From JAKZVK01 sp965248255 (GTDB lineage: Bacteria; Acidobacteriota; Terriglobia; Bryobacterales; UBA6623), in the NCBI GenBank assembly GCA_965248255.1, contig CBDFIW010000004.1, forward strand, positions 2,418,001 through 2,482,000: 64,000 bases of DNA, in the 5' to 3' direction. This document shows, piece after piece, positions 36,897-46,499 of the stretch (position 1 is its first letter; each line of letters opens with the position of its first letter). The notes under the pieces are model-generated. The model was given only the letters and a program-made list of their open reading frames with translations. It was not told the DNA's origin and did not search any database. The position numbers were made by a program, and so were the translations under genes.

Positions 36897-38668
36897 TAGG
36901 TCTCGTTCACGGCAGAGATCTTGTTTGGACCTACGGACCGCTAGCCTGGCTGGGGTTGCCGGTCACCCCCGCCGAACACCTCGTTCCGGTGCTCGCCTTC
37001 CGCCTCGCGATGTGGGGTATCTGGGTCGCAGCACTGCTGCGTCTGCTTTTCTCGGTTACTTCAAAGGCGATGCCGCTTATCGTTTTCGCCACCGTAGGAG
37101 CCCTCGCCGTAAGCCACAACTTACTCGAGCACAAATTACCGAACTCTCATCTCGATCTGGCAATCGTATCGGTCGCCTTGTTACCCCTTGCGACTCGTTC
37201 TCGATGGGTCTACCTCGAGTTGGGAGCCCTGGCATTTCTCGTGGGTCTGGCCACGATGGTCAAGTTCAACCTCGTGGTGGAAGCAGTCGGTATCTTCGGT
37301 TGTTTGCTTCTTACCGTTTTCTTGCGGGAAAGCACAGCCCGGAAACGGAGCCTTTGGAAAATAGCAGCCGCGGGCATGGTCTTCCCACTCACGGCGATCG
37401 GGCTCTATTGGGCCTCGACAGGTCACATCGGGACCATTGGTCGCTACCTCCGAAACGCGATCGAAATTTCAGTCGGCTACTCGGAGGGAATGAGCCATGA
37501 GGCGCCCTCGCTGCTTGTGAACGCGGCGCTGCTTACCATAGTGGCCTTGCTGGTGGGTGTTCCGGTCTTGGCGTACCGGCGACGGTCGTTGCTTGCCGGG
37601 TGGGGCCCGGCTGTCATCGCCGCCTTTTTTGCTTTCAAACACGGAACTGTTCGCGGCGATGTCCACTCGTATCCGATGCAAGCAAACTTGGCTCTCGCCG
37701 CCTGCTTCCTGCTTGTGGTGGCAGCCCAGCAAGACCGAAGGCTCATCGTAACCATCCAGACTATGGCCTTGCTGATTGCATTCTCCATTGTGCGGATCGT
37801 GGTGCCCGAGGCGGACTCCAACATTCGAGATCGGCTGTCACTCGCTACCAGCGCCAGAGTCGCTGGCGCAATGCTTAACCTCGACTTCACGCGGGAGTCT
37901 CTGAGATCCCAGACAGAGAAGAACTTGGCGAGCCTCAGGGCCGACCAGGCCGTGCAGGACAAAATCGCCGACGGCACCGTGGAAGTGGTACCTTACAACA
38001 CCGCGCAGGTTCTCGCCAACGGCTGGCGATGGGCTCCGAGACCGGTGTTCCAAACTTATCAGGCATGCACGACGGCCCATGATCTTTTGAATGCCGAACA
38101 CCTTCGTAGCCACGGGGCTGCCGATTTCGTTCTGATGCACGGCGAGTCGATTGACCAACGCCACCCGTTTGCCGAAGACCCGCTATCATGGCGGGCGCTA
38201 TTGGAGGGCTACGAAGTCGTTTGGCAAAATGACGAGACGCTGTTGTTTGGTAAACGCAGCAAGCCTCACCGTTTCTCGCTCACCAAAATTGTGAGTACAA
38301 GTGCGGGCTGGAACCGCAAGATTCCCGTCCCGACCTACAACGGGCCGCTGGTCGTGAAACTCACCACCAAGAGAAATCTGATCGGGCAGCTATCGAGCCT
38401 GTTGTTCCGTGTAAACCCCGTGCACATGGAGATCACATATGAAAACGGTGAGAAAAGAAGTTGGCGCGTCGTTCGCCCCAACCTCGTCCACGGCTTTGTG
38501 ATCCAACCTTTTCCCACCGATCTCTCGGAAATCGCTCGATTTGCCAACACGGGAGACGTCCCTGAAAGGGGTGTTGCGTCCTTCAGGTTAGTTCCTACTA
38601 CCCCCAGCCAGTTCGACCCTGAGATCTTGGTCGAGTTCTCAAGCCTTGCAAGCAACACGCCCGGATAA
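36884..38668 (+). CDS. 5'-truncated polytopic membrane protein (glycosyltransferase-like)
   Basis: The frame starts at an ATG inside the IS630 terminal repeat (MRESIG), then enters host sequence GLVHGRDLVWTYGPLAWLGL. The phrase 'D-x-v-w-T-Y-G-P-l' recurs near the N-terminal third of large GT-C-like membrane proteins, so perhaps 60-100 residues are missing. About eight transmembrane helices fill residues 40-320, followed by a soluble domain (TAHDLLNAEHLRSHGAADFV). The family is not certain; polyprenyl-linked sugar transfer is a guess. The truncated gene is likely non-functional unless the IS-supplied start is used. Confidence 0.6.
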   Translation: MRESIGLVHGRDLVWTYGPLAWLGLPVTPAEHLVPVLAFRLAMWGIWVAALLRLLFSVTSKAMPLIVFATVGALAVSHNLLEHKLPNSHLDLAIVSVALLPLATRSRWVYLELGALAFLVGLATMVKFNLVVEAVGIFGCLLLTVFLRESTARKRSLWKIAAAGMVFPLTAIGLYWASTGHIGTIGRYLRNAIEISVGYSEGMSHEAPSLLVNAALLTIVALLVGVPVLAYRRRSLLAGWGPAVIAAFFAFKHGTVRGDVHSYPMQANLALAACFLLVVAAQQDRRLIVTIQTMALLIAFSIVRIVVPEADSNIRDRLSLATSARVAGAMLNLDFTRESLRSQTEKNLASLRADQAVQDKIADGTVEVVPYNTAQVLANGWRWAPRPVFQTYQACTTAHDLLNAEHLRSHGAADFVLMHGESIDQRHPFAEDPLSWRALLEGYEVVWQNDETLLFGKRSKPHRFSLTKIVSTSAGWNRKIPVPTYNGPLVVKLTTKRNLIGQLSSLLFRVNPVHMEITYENGEKRSWRVVRPNLVHGFVIQPFPTDLSEIARFANTGDVPERGVASFRLVPTTPSQFDPEILVEFSSLASNTPG

Positions 38669-38921
38669 TAAGATAAGGTGCGTCTTTATTTGACTCCATT
38701 GCGGCCGACTTTCGGTCCCGGTGGCCGAACAGGATGTCTACGATCTCCAGCCCAAGCTCTTATTGGTCCAAAGGCGCCAGTGTGTCGAGTTGACTGCCCC
38801 GCCGCAGGCCGGTAGGCCGTGAGCCGCTGCGACTTGGCCGGGGTGACTGCTGAGGCCGGTTGACCTGCGGCTGATCGCAGGCTTCCTAGAGGGAGCGCGG
38901 TAGACTGTAGGCCTCACCCCC

Positions 38922-40709
38922 ATGACCCCTTTGATGACCGTTTCTTGCCTGCGAGCTGTCCTTATCTGGTTGCTGCTCGCTCCACTTCTGACGGCACAGA
39001 CCTCTACGTGGAGACCTGTGTACCTCGCCCGCGACGGTCTTGTTTCGTCCGCCCATTATGGGGCCGCCATGGCTGGCTACAGGATGCTTGCTCAAGGAGG
39101 CAACGCCATCGACGCGGCCGTGGCGGCGAGTTTTGCGAGCACCGTCGTCGAGCCCAGCCGGGCAGGTATCGGAGGCGACCTCTTCATCCTGATCTACTGG
39201 GCCCAAACCAATGAGGTGAAGTTCATCAACGTCTGTGGGTGGGCGCCACGCAAAGCAACGATCCACCGTTTCCGCGAACTTGGTGGGCTGAAGAAAGAGG
39301 GAGCGCTGGGACCAGTTGTTCCCGGGGCGCCGGCGGGATTGTTGCTGGCTTCGGAGAAATACGGTCGGCTGAGCCGCGAGAAGCTGCTGGCCCCGGCGAT
39401 CGAGCTGGCCCAGGACGGCTTTGTGGTCAGCGAGAACCTGCAAAACGTGTTCCACAGGAACCTCCCCCGTCTAGCCCCGTTCCCCACGACCACCCGCAAG
39501 TGGTTCCGCGACGGCCGGCCCGTGCGCATGGGCGACGTTGTTGTGCAAAAGGACCTTGCGAACACCTTCCGCCGCATCGCCGCGCAAGGCCACGGCGGTT
39601 TCTACGGCGGTCCGGTAGCGAAGCGAATCGTCGAGGCCTTGGCGGGCGGTGGCGGCCTCATGGAGCTTTCCGACCTAGCGGAGTTCACTGCCGAGGAGAC
39701 AACACCCGCGCACGTCAACTACAAAGGCTACGACGTCTACGGCGTCCCGCCGCAGTCTCAGGGGCCGGTGATGCTCGAGGCGATGAAGACCCTCGAGGGC
39801 ATCGACTTGAAGGCCATGGGCCACAACTCAGCCGACTACATTCACTACGTCGCCGAAGCCCTAAAGCTGGCATTCGCTGACCGTGAGAAGTATATCGCGG
39901 ACCCGTGATTCGCCAAGGATATTCCCCTGAAGGAACTTTTTTCGGCAGAGTATGCCGAGCAGCGCCGCAAGTTGATCCGCAAAGACCGCGCCATCGACGG
40001 GACGGCCCCCGCCGGCGACCCACGCGCCCTGCGTGCAGCCGCCCAGCCGCCGCAATACGCCGCCACTCGTGGATGGCACCGGGTTCTTCACGGCGCGGCG
40101 GCCCACCCGCGTTGGATCGACAGCCTGACGACCTACGTCGGCGTCGTCGACAAAGATCGCAACATGGTCTCGATTACCTCTTCGATCGCGTCCGACTATG
40201 GCAACGGCATGTACATCGACGGCCACGGCGGCGGGTTCTTCATCAACAATCGCCTGGCCGGATTTCACCTCGACCCTGATCACGTCAACGCGCTGGAGCC
40301 GAGGAAGCGTCCGCGCATGACCGTCAATCCGGTGCTAGTGATGAAGGACGGCAAACCGTTGATGGTCTTCGGCACGCCGGGCGGCGACACACAACCGCAG
40401 TCGCAGCTTCAGTTCTTCCTGAACTTTGTCGAGTTCGGCATGAACCCGCAGCAGGCCGTCGAGCAGGCTTACTTCGTGACCCGGTCCTACCACAACTCGT
40501 GGTATCCGCACGAAGCGGGCGACGGGCTGGCCGTGTCGGAGCGGATCGATGCGTCGGTGCGCGAGGACCTGGCACTCCGTGGGCACAACGTCCCGACGCA
40601 CTCGGCCATGGGCGTGGGCAGCATCAAGACGGTAGTGATTGACCCGCGCACAGGTGTTCTGATGGCGGGTGCCGCCCCGGCGACCGATAGCTACGCGGTC
40701 GGCTGGTAG
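38922..40709 (+). pseudogene. ggt: Gamma-glutamyltransferase with in-frame TGA
   Basis: From ATG 38922 (signal peptide LRAVLIWLLLAPLLTAQ) the frame encodes MAGYRMLAQGGNAIDAAVAA, GIGGDLFILIY, GALGPVVPGAPAGLL and a typical large subunit, then stops at TGA 39906-39908 in the context IADP-stop-FAKDIPLKEL. The same frame continues open to 40709 with the autocleavage/nucleophile Thr region SLTTYVGVVDKDRNMVSITS, GGGFFINNRLAGFH and GTPGGDTQPQSQLQ. Homologues have Arg here, so CGA to TGA is likely. Gamma-glutamyltransferase degrades glutathione in the periplasm. The stop precedes the nucleophile, so no active enzyme results without readthrough or sequencing error. Confidence 0.88.
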
Positions 40710-40800
40710 AGCGGATGTAGGGTAGGCCACGGCGGGCTCACGGTCTGACGTCGAGAACCTCAGCCGTTCTTTACCTCCCTCAAGGTACGCTTAGAGTTCG

Positions 40801-41676
40801 TTGACGACCAGCAACTCCATTCGCGGCTACGAGGCCAAGTCCATCCTCAGCAAGACCTCCGGCTTTATCGCCCAGGCAGGCTTCACCCACTCTCTTACCC
40901 CGGCGCGCAACTGCACTTTCGCGTGCATCTACTGTTACGTCCCCACGATGCGCATCCAGGGCGGCCTGCACCCGGACGACTGGCAACGCTGGGGGCAGTT
41001 CACCACGTTCAAAACCAATGCGGCGAACTTGCTCCAGCGGGCGGTCCGTCCCCGTCAAGTGATCTACTGCTCGCCCCTGGTGGACCCCTATCAACCGGCC
41101 GAGGAATCCCAGCGACTCATGCCGGATGTCTTAGACGTGCTGATCCAAGAGCCGCCGGCGGTGTTTGTGCTCCAGACCCGCGGCCCCTTGATTCTTCGGG
41201 ACGTCGACCGCCTCGTACGGCTGGCGGGACGAACCGCCTTGCGGGTCAGCTTCTCGATTACAACGAACCGCGAGTCGGTGCACAAGCTCTACGAGCCCCT
41301 GTGCTCGACGATCGACGAGCGCCTTGCCGCTGTGTGCAAGCTTCGCGAGGCGGGCATCGAGGTCTACGCCACCCTCGCACCGTTGCTGCCGTGTGATCCG
41401 GAAGAACTAGCAGCCCTCGCGCTGGAAGCGACGGATCGCGACATCATCGGCGATCCGTTTCACGTACGCTCGCTGAAGCGCCACGGCGCGACCACGCGTC
41501 CTGAAGCCCTGGCGGTCAGCGAGAAGCACGGCTTTCTCGCCTGGCACGACCCGGCCTTCCAACAAGAAGTCGTCGAGCGCATCCGCCGCGTCGTCGAGGC
41601 CGCCGGACGCCGCTTCCGCATCGGTCCCGAGGGCTTCGCCTGGCTGGCCGTCCCGAGCCCGCCGGAAGCGCGCTGA
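40801..41676 (+). CDS. Radical SAM protein (SPL/Rv2578c-like)
   Basis: A 291-aa protein with a TTG start. The cluster motif is NCTFACIYCYVPTM (CxxxCxYC, about residue 38). Other features are HPDDWQRWGQFTTFKTN, VIYCSPLVDPYQPAEE and ALRVSFSITTNRESVHKLYE, followed by a TIM-barrel second half. This is the layout of the short radical SAM proteins annotated as 'Rv2578c-type' or spore-photoproduct-lyase-like; the substrate is unknown. The start lies 91 bases after ggt on the same strand. Confidence 0.85.
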   Translation: MTTSNSIRGYEAKSILSKTSGFIAQAGFTHSLTPARNCTFACIYCYVPTMRIQGGLHPDDWQRWGQFTTFKTNAANLLQRAVRPRQVIYCSPLVDPYQPAEESQRLMPDVLDVLIQEPPAVFVLQTRGPLILRDVDRLVRLAGRTALRVSFSITTNRESVHKLYEPLCSTIDERLAAVCKLREAGIEVYATLAPLLPCDPEELAALALEATDRDIIGDPFHVRSLKRHGATTRPEALAVSEKHGFLAWHDPAFQQEVVERIRRVVEAAGRRFRIGPEGFAWLAVPSPPEAR

Positions 41677-41776
41677 GCGGCCTATCCGCGACGGGTCGGA
41701 CGTACTCCAACGACGATCCTCAACCCCGGACCTGCCCCTTGTACGAATTCGTTGTCGTCGTCCCAAGTAGGCCACT

Positions 41777-42208
41777 GTGGCAGCTCATCCCGCTATCCTA
41801 TCGGTCGAAGGAGGCATCGTTAGAGTTCGCCTATATCGCGTGATTCTACTGGTTGACAACATCGAGCGAGCCGCCGCATTCTATACCGATTTACTCGGCC
41901 TCGTCGGCGAGCGTGTGTCGCCTGGACGGCACTACTTTGACTATGGCGGCACGATCCTGGCTTGCTACGAGCCGATTGCCGACGGCGACGGCAGGGGCGA
42001 AGGGTGGCATCATCATTTCAATCAGTACTTCTATTTCGCTGTCGAAGACTTGGAAGCGGTCTTCGAACGGGCAAAGCGGCTTGGCTGCCAGGCGCTAGAC
42101 GAAAAGATCGCGGACATGCCGTGGGGTGAACGTCTCTTCTACGCACGAGACCCGTTCAGTAATCCGATCTGTTTCGTTGACGAGCGTACACTGTTCACCG
42201 GAAACTGA
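41777..42208 (+). CDS. VOC-superfamily (glyoxalase/bleomycin resistance-like) protein
   Basis: A 143-aa protein; the GTG at 41777 is the likely start. The core begins YRVILLVDNIERAAAFYTDL and continues YYFDYGGTILACYEP, then a His-rich loop GWHHHFNQYFYFAVEDLEAV and MPWGERLFYARDPFSNPICF, the usual terminal strand with W-G-x-R/D-P-x-N. It is a single two-module VOC unit. The substrate cannot be told. Standalone gene. Confidence 0.85.
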   Translation: MAAHPAILSVEGGIVRVRLYRVILLVDNIERAAAFYTDLLGLVGERVSPGRHYFDYGGTILACYEPIADGDGRGEGWHHHFNQYFYFAVEDLEAVFERAKRLGCQALDEKIADMPWGERLFYARDPFSNPICFVDERTLFTGN

Positions 42209-42351
42209 GCGGTTCCGAGCGGAACTTTGATCGCTTCCGACAGTTCCCAGTTCAGAAGCGCTACCAGCCTCCAACGTCCTGCTGCAAGTTAGCTGGCATG
42301 AAATCCGAGAACAGTCGCACTTCCTGCGGGATGGGCGTTCACACAATCCAG

Positions 42352-42846
42352 CTACGGCAAACTTGCCACGAAAACTCGTAACTCGCGGATGTGGACGTCC
42401 CGAATCTCTACCGACTGTACCGCAATGCCCCAAGGATTCGTCTTCTCGTCCAGAATCTGCTGGAGTTCGTTCCCCAACTTCTCTCGCTCCGTGATCATCT
42501 GGGCTAGTTCGTTGCGTCCGATCGCCTCCCGCAGGGCGGTTTGGGCGCTGAGGCTGATTGCTTCATAGAAGTTCTCGATCTCCAAGGTGCACTTCTCGGC
42601 GCTCCACACCACCCAGAAAAAGATCGCACCCACGTTGACCGGGACGGTGTCGCGTGTGAGCGTCGACTTCGCCGAAACATCGGTCACCCGCACGCGCTGG
42701 TCGACGAAAAAGCTGATCGAGTCGACGATCGGGATGATGTGAAAGATCCCCGGTCCGCGAAGGCCGCGGTATTTCCCAAGGCGAAGAACGGCGGCCTTCT
42801 CCCAGGGCAACGACGTATGGATCGCAGCCCCGGCTCCAGAGCACAA
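42352..42846 (-). pseudogene. Slipin/SPFH-domain fragment, truncated at both ends
   Basis: The reverse strand encodes AAVLRLGKYRGLRGPGIFHI, VDQRVRVTDVSAKSTLTRDT, VPVNVGAIFFWVVWSAEKCT and IAVQSVEIRDVHI, clearly part of a slipin (stomatin-like, band 7) domain. The N-terminal transmembrane anchor is replaced by unrelated sequence, and after DVHI the frame ends in RELRVFVASLP rather than the usual P-x-A-x-Q-x-A-M-x-x-Q helix. It is thus a remnant. Slipins scaffold membrane microdomains. It lies divergent to amt. Confidence 0.75.
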
Positions 42847-42947
42847 CCAGCCGCTAGCGAGCTTGCTTGCAGAGCCTAGGCGCCGGGTCTATGATGGTGT
42901 CTCCTCGCAGCGGCCGAGAGTACGCCCAACAGGGAGGTCGAACCATT

Positions 42948-44233
42948 GTGAGCCCCGACGATGCCAAACTGTTCGCCGAGAAGACGATTGAAACCTTTTA
43001 TTTCTGGACCGGGGTGTTGATGTGGCTGATCCACGCGGGGTTCATGGCCTACGAAGCTGGGGTAACGAGACGCAAGAACGTTCTGATGACGATGATGAAG
43101 AACCTGCTCACCTGCGCCGTCGTCACGCCGACCTTCTTTTTGTTCGGGTGGTGGATCTACTACGCGTTCCCCAATGGCTTCGTGCCGGTGGCGACGGAGG
43201 CGGCCAACGCAGCGCTTCCCTGGAGCGCCCATATGGGTCCGAATCTGCAGGACAACATCACGGGCGTGTTTTGGTTCGCCTTCCTGTTGTTTTCGTTTAC
43301 GACAGCGTCGATCATGTCAGGGGCGGTCATCGAGCGCATCCATCTGGGTGCGTATCTGCTGCTGGCGGCCGTGCTCGGTTCCGTCGTCTGGATCTTGGCA
43401 GCCGCCTGGGGGTGGAGTGAATCGGGCTGGCTGTATACCAAGTTCGGCTTTCACGATTGGGGCGCTGGAGGCTGCGTGCACACCGTGGCTGCCTTCTTCA
43501 CGCTGGGAGTCCTCCTCAATCTAGGGCCTCGCCTGGGCAAGTACGACGCCGCGGGAAACCCCCAGACCATTCCTCCCCACAACCTACCGCTGACGATGAT
43601 CGGCTTGATGCTGATCTTCACCGGTTTCTACGCATTTTATGCAGCCTGCGCCGTCTTTCAGCCCACGGGACCTTGGCTGAGCATTTATCTCACGCCCACC
43701 ACGCTCAGCTCCATTGCGTTTACGGCGACCATGGGGTTCGCGGGTGGAGCGATGGGGGCGTTTCTCGCGTCGCGAGGGGAGCCCTACTGGACCATCAGCG
43801 GCGGGCTGGCCGGCATGATTGCCATTGCTTCGGGGATCGCGTCTACCATCCAGGGCTGGGTTACCTGATCGGCCTGGTTGGCGGCATGATTGCCGTTCAT
43901 CTAGGGAACTTTCTGGAGCGCAAGGGTATCGACGATGCGGTCGGGGCGTTTGCTGTCCATGGAGGCGCTGGCATGTGGTCCATGCTGGCGCTGGGCATTT
44001 TTGCCGGCGGATATCCTCAACATGCTCAATTCACTTCTTTGAGCGGACAACTTCTGGGCATGGTTGCTATGGCGAGCCTGGGGTTTGTGCCGGGATATCT
44101 ATTGAGCCTCGCGCTCAAGAAGAAGAACCTGCTACGCGTCTCCAAGGAAGACGAGCTGATGGGTCTGGACATCGCGGAGCTCGGAATCCAGGGTGTCGTG
44201 CCCGACGGGCCTATTATTCACGCGAACAACTGA
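42948..44233 (+). pseudogene. amt: Ammonium transporter with -1 frameshift
   Basis: GTG 42948 follows GGGAGG by about nine bases. The frame encodes an Amt-like polytopic protein: AFLLFSFTTASIMSGAVIER, then WGAGGCVHTVAAFFTLG (first pore His) and AGGAMGAFLASRGEP. Near 43845 the frame changes: the first frame ends TIQGWVT then TGA, while one frame over continues VYHPGLGYLIGLVGGMIAVH, DDAVGAFAVHGGAGMWSMLA (second pore His) and IIHANN. One base has been lost. Total length (1286 bases) is not a multiple of three. Amt conducts ammonium across the inner membrane. The 61-aa gene follows 55 bases later. Confidence 0.85.
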
Positions 44234-44288
44234 CCGGCTTTTCACGGCCACCCGCACCACTCACTCTTCACTCGGAGATCGTGACCCC

Positions 44289-44474
44289 ATGAACACAAGC
44301 CCGATTGAATCCTGGGAACAATTCACTGCTGCCGGCACCGGAGCGATCTACACCTTCTCTAACAGCCCGCTGGCGATCAAGGCCATCTGTTTGCTGGTGC
44401 TGGCGGCTCTTACGTGGTTCATCGTGTCTTGTTACCGATTCGAGGGCCGGGGACGAGATCGAAGCAACTTCTGA
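44289..44474 (+). CDS. 61-aa single-TM protein, copy 2 (follows amt)
   Basis: MNTSPIESWEQFTAAGTGAI, then a hydrophobic stretch SPLAIKAICLLVLAALTWFI and a basic tail. Forty-nine of 61 residues match the copy at 4297-4482; most changes are conservative, as expected under selection. The leader CACTCACTCTTCACT plus GGAGATCGTGAC before the start is shared with the first copy. It directly follows an amt gene in the same orientation, as in copy 1. Family not recognised; a role with the ammonium channel is inferred from position only. Confidence 0.82.
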   Translation: MNTSPIESWEQFTAAGTGAIYTFSNSPLAIKAICLLVLAALTWFIVSCYRFEGRGRDRSNF

Positions 44475-44641
44475 AGGCCTGGGGTGGATGGGCGGACAGC
44501 CGGAGGAGGAGATGAGGGAATTCGGCTCGGGAGTTTGCTGCCTGTTTCAATGCATAGGTAGTGGCGAAGAGGAATCCTCCCGGGGGCAAAATGCTGAGAA
44601 CGACCAGCCGGTCGGCTCAGAGCCAATCCCAGGAGGATTCC

Positions 44642-45649
44642 ATGCATGAACTCTACTACATCGGACTCGATGTCCATAAGAAAAGCATCAGCTACTGCAT
44701 CAAAACGCAAGACGGAACCATCGTCGCCCGCGGTCAGGTCGCGGCCACCCGCGCAGCCCTCGAGCGCCCCTGGGTGGGCGCGCTCGAAGCCACGCTGTTC
44801 ACGGGTTGGATTCACGATCACCTCCAGCCCTTCGCGCGCGAGTTGCAAGTCGCGCACCCGGCCATGCTCAAGGCCATCGCTTGTGGCAAGAAGAAGAACG
44901 ACCGTCTCGACGCCACCAAGATCAGTGACCTGTTGCGTTGCGACCTGCTGCCACGCTGCTACTTGGCGCCGCCCGCCCTGCGCGAGTTGCGGCGTGTACT
45001 GCGCTATCGCAATCTGCTGCTGGGCGAAGCCGTCCGCATGAAGAACAAGATCAGCGGGCTGCTGATGGAGGTCGGCGAACCCTACGATGCCCGGCGGCTG
45101 CACGGCCGGCGTTATTTCTATTCGTATCTCGACAGCTTGCGTGACACGCCCGAGTCGGTCATCGAACTGCTCGCCATCACCCGCGGCAGCCTGGAAATGT
45201 TCGATCGTTTGCAAGACGAGTTACTGCGCGGCTTGCGGCGCCATCCGCTGCTGCGGGAACGCGTCGAGCGCTTGCAGTCGATTCGCGGCGTGGGGGAGGT
45301 GACGGCGCTGAGTTGGGCGCTGGAGACCGTTGAGCCCGAGCGCTTCGGTTCGGTGGGCCGGCTGGTGAGTTACTGCGGGCTATGTGCGGCGCAGCGCGAG
45401 TCGGGGGGCAAAACGCAGCGCGGACCGCTGTCGAAGCAACGCAACAAGCATTTGCAGCGGGTGCTGATCGAGGCGGCGAAACTCGCGCCGCGCTGGAACC
45501 CGCAGCTGCACGACGTCCATGAGCGGGAGTTGCAGCGCGGCCCGCGCAATCGCGCGACGTTGGCCGTGGCGCGCAAGTTGGTGGCATATCTGCGGGCTGT
45601 GGACACCAGCGGCCGAGCGTTCGTGCCGCGGGTGGCGGCCGCGGCGTAA
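44642..45649 (+). CDS. IS110-family transposase
   Basis: A 335-aa protein from ATG 44642, behind AGGAGG. The N-terminal DEDD RuvC-like domain shows YYIGLDVHKKSISYCI (first Asp), VGALEATLFTGWI (Glu) and KKKNDRLDATKISDLLRCDL (the two Asp). The C-terminal transposase_20 domain reads LQSIRGVGEVTALSWALETV and SVGRLVSYCGLCAAQRESGG. IS110 enzymes lack terminal inverted repeats and use a bridge RNA from the element's non-coding end, so element borders are not visible here. The 5' leader (44475-44641) contains a perfect 10-bp inverted repeat, GGAATCCTCC / GGAGGATTCC. Confidence 0.92.
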   Translation: MHELYYIGLDVHKKSISYCIKTQDGTIVARGQVAATRAALERPWVGALEATLFTGWIHDHLQPFARELQVAHPAMLKAIACGKKKNDRLDATKISDLLRCDLLPRCYLAPPALRELRRVLRYRNLLLGEAVRMKNKISGLLMEVGEPYDARRLHGRRYFYSYLDSLRDTPESVIELLAITRGSLEMFDRLQDELLRGLRRHPLLRERVERLQSIRGVGEVTALSWALETVEPERFGSVGRLVSYCGLCAAQRESGGKTQRGPLSKQRNKHLQRVLIEAAKLAPRWNPQLHDVHERELQRGPRNRATLAVARKLVAYLRAVDTSGRAFVPRVAAAA

Positions 45650-46043
45650 CGAGGAGAATTTACTTTTTTTCTGTTGCAAGGAGAAACGAAGAGTTTCACC
45701 GACGCTGTGCGGTGTCACGAGCTGCCCGCCGGTCCTCGCCTGTGGGGGACTACGCGAAGGGGTTTCCTCGAGAGTTTACGGGGAAACCTCTGATGCGTCC
45801 GTATTGTCTGTTTCGAGGCCGGCGGGCCTGAAAATCCAAACTGAATCTTCCGCGACGGTCCCCCGCCGCTGAGGTGGGGCGACCCGATGCGCGCACATGG
45901 ATGTCTGGTCACGTGACTCGTTGACCTTGTGACTTGATTCGCAAAAACGCTCGGGCTGCGAAGCGTCACTGCTGAACACCGCGCCCCCGCTGACGGGAGG
46001 TTCCGGATGACTGCGTCCATCCTTGACAGATACCTATCATGGA
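45650..46043. other. Gene-free gap between IS110 and IS3 copy B
   Basis: Contains a T-run soon after the transposase stop (ACTTTTTTTC at 45661-45670) and a hairpin GGTTTCC / GGAAACC near 45762-45787. Part of this probably belongs to the 3' end of the IS110 element. The rest, up to the IS3 end at 46044, shows no supported gene or repeat. Confidence 0.55.
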
Positions 46044-46112
46044 TGGAATGGACCCGAAAAGCGAGACCAGTAGAGAAGGGACAATGAACCAGGGAACGGT
46101 AAGGAGGTTCGA

Positions 46113-46499
46113 TTGTCTCGAAGACGATTCACGAAGGAGTTCAAGCTGGCGGCCGTCCGGCGGCTCGAAGCCGGCGAGTCCGGCTCGGCTCTCGCGCGCG
46201 AGCTGGAGGTGAAGCGCGAAAAGCTCTACGACTGGCTGGCACAAGTCGAGCGCTACGGCGTCGAGGGAGCCTTTCCCGGCGCGGGGCGGCGTCCCGGCGG
46301 CAGCGCCCGTGTCGAGCCCGGCCACGAAGCCCAGGCCCGCCTCGCGGAGCTGGAACGCAAAGTCGGCCGCCAGGCCATGGAGATTGATTTTTTGTCCGCA
46401 GCCTTGCGGCGTGTCGAGGATCTGCGCCGGCCGAGCATCGTCAGTGGAACCGGCGCGTCGCTGAGGAAGTACGGGCCGCAAGGCGGCAAGGCAACATGA
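46113..46499 (+). CDS. IS3-family orfA (HTH), copy B
   Basis: A 128-aa protein with an HTH_Tnp_1 domain (RRFTKEFKLAAVRRLEAGES, then LARELEVKREKLYDWLAQVE) and a C-terminal leucine-zipper-like segment (AQARLAELERKVGRQAMEID). It is intact here and overlaps orfB by four bases (ATGA). The start codon is TTG behind AAGGAGG. Confidence 0.9.
   Translation: MSRRRFTKEFKLAAVRRLEAGESGSALARELEVKREKLYDWLAQVERYGVEGAFPGAGRRPGGSARVEPGHEAQARLAELERKVGRQAMEIDFLSAALRRVEDLRRPSIVSGTGASLRKYGPQGGKAT

Noticed and set aside
39906..39908. Selenocysteine insertion at the ggt TGA
   Set aside because: Gamma-glutamyltransferases have no Cys/Sec at this place, homologues carry Arg, and no bSECIS-like hairpin is evident just after the codon.
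46024..46043. Target duplication for IS3 copy B
   Set aside because: Left flank ATGGA and right flank AACTC do not match over 3-5 bases, and cross-matching with copy A flanks also fails.
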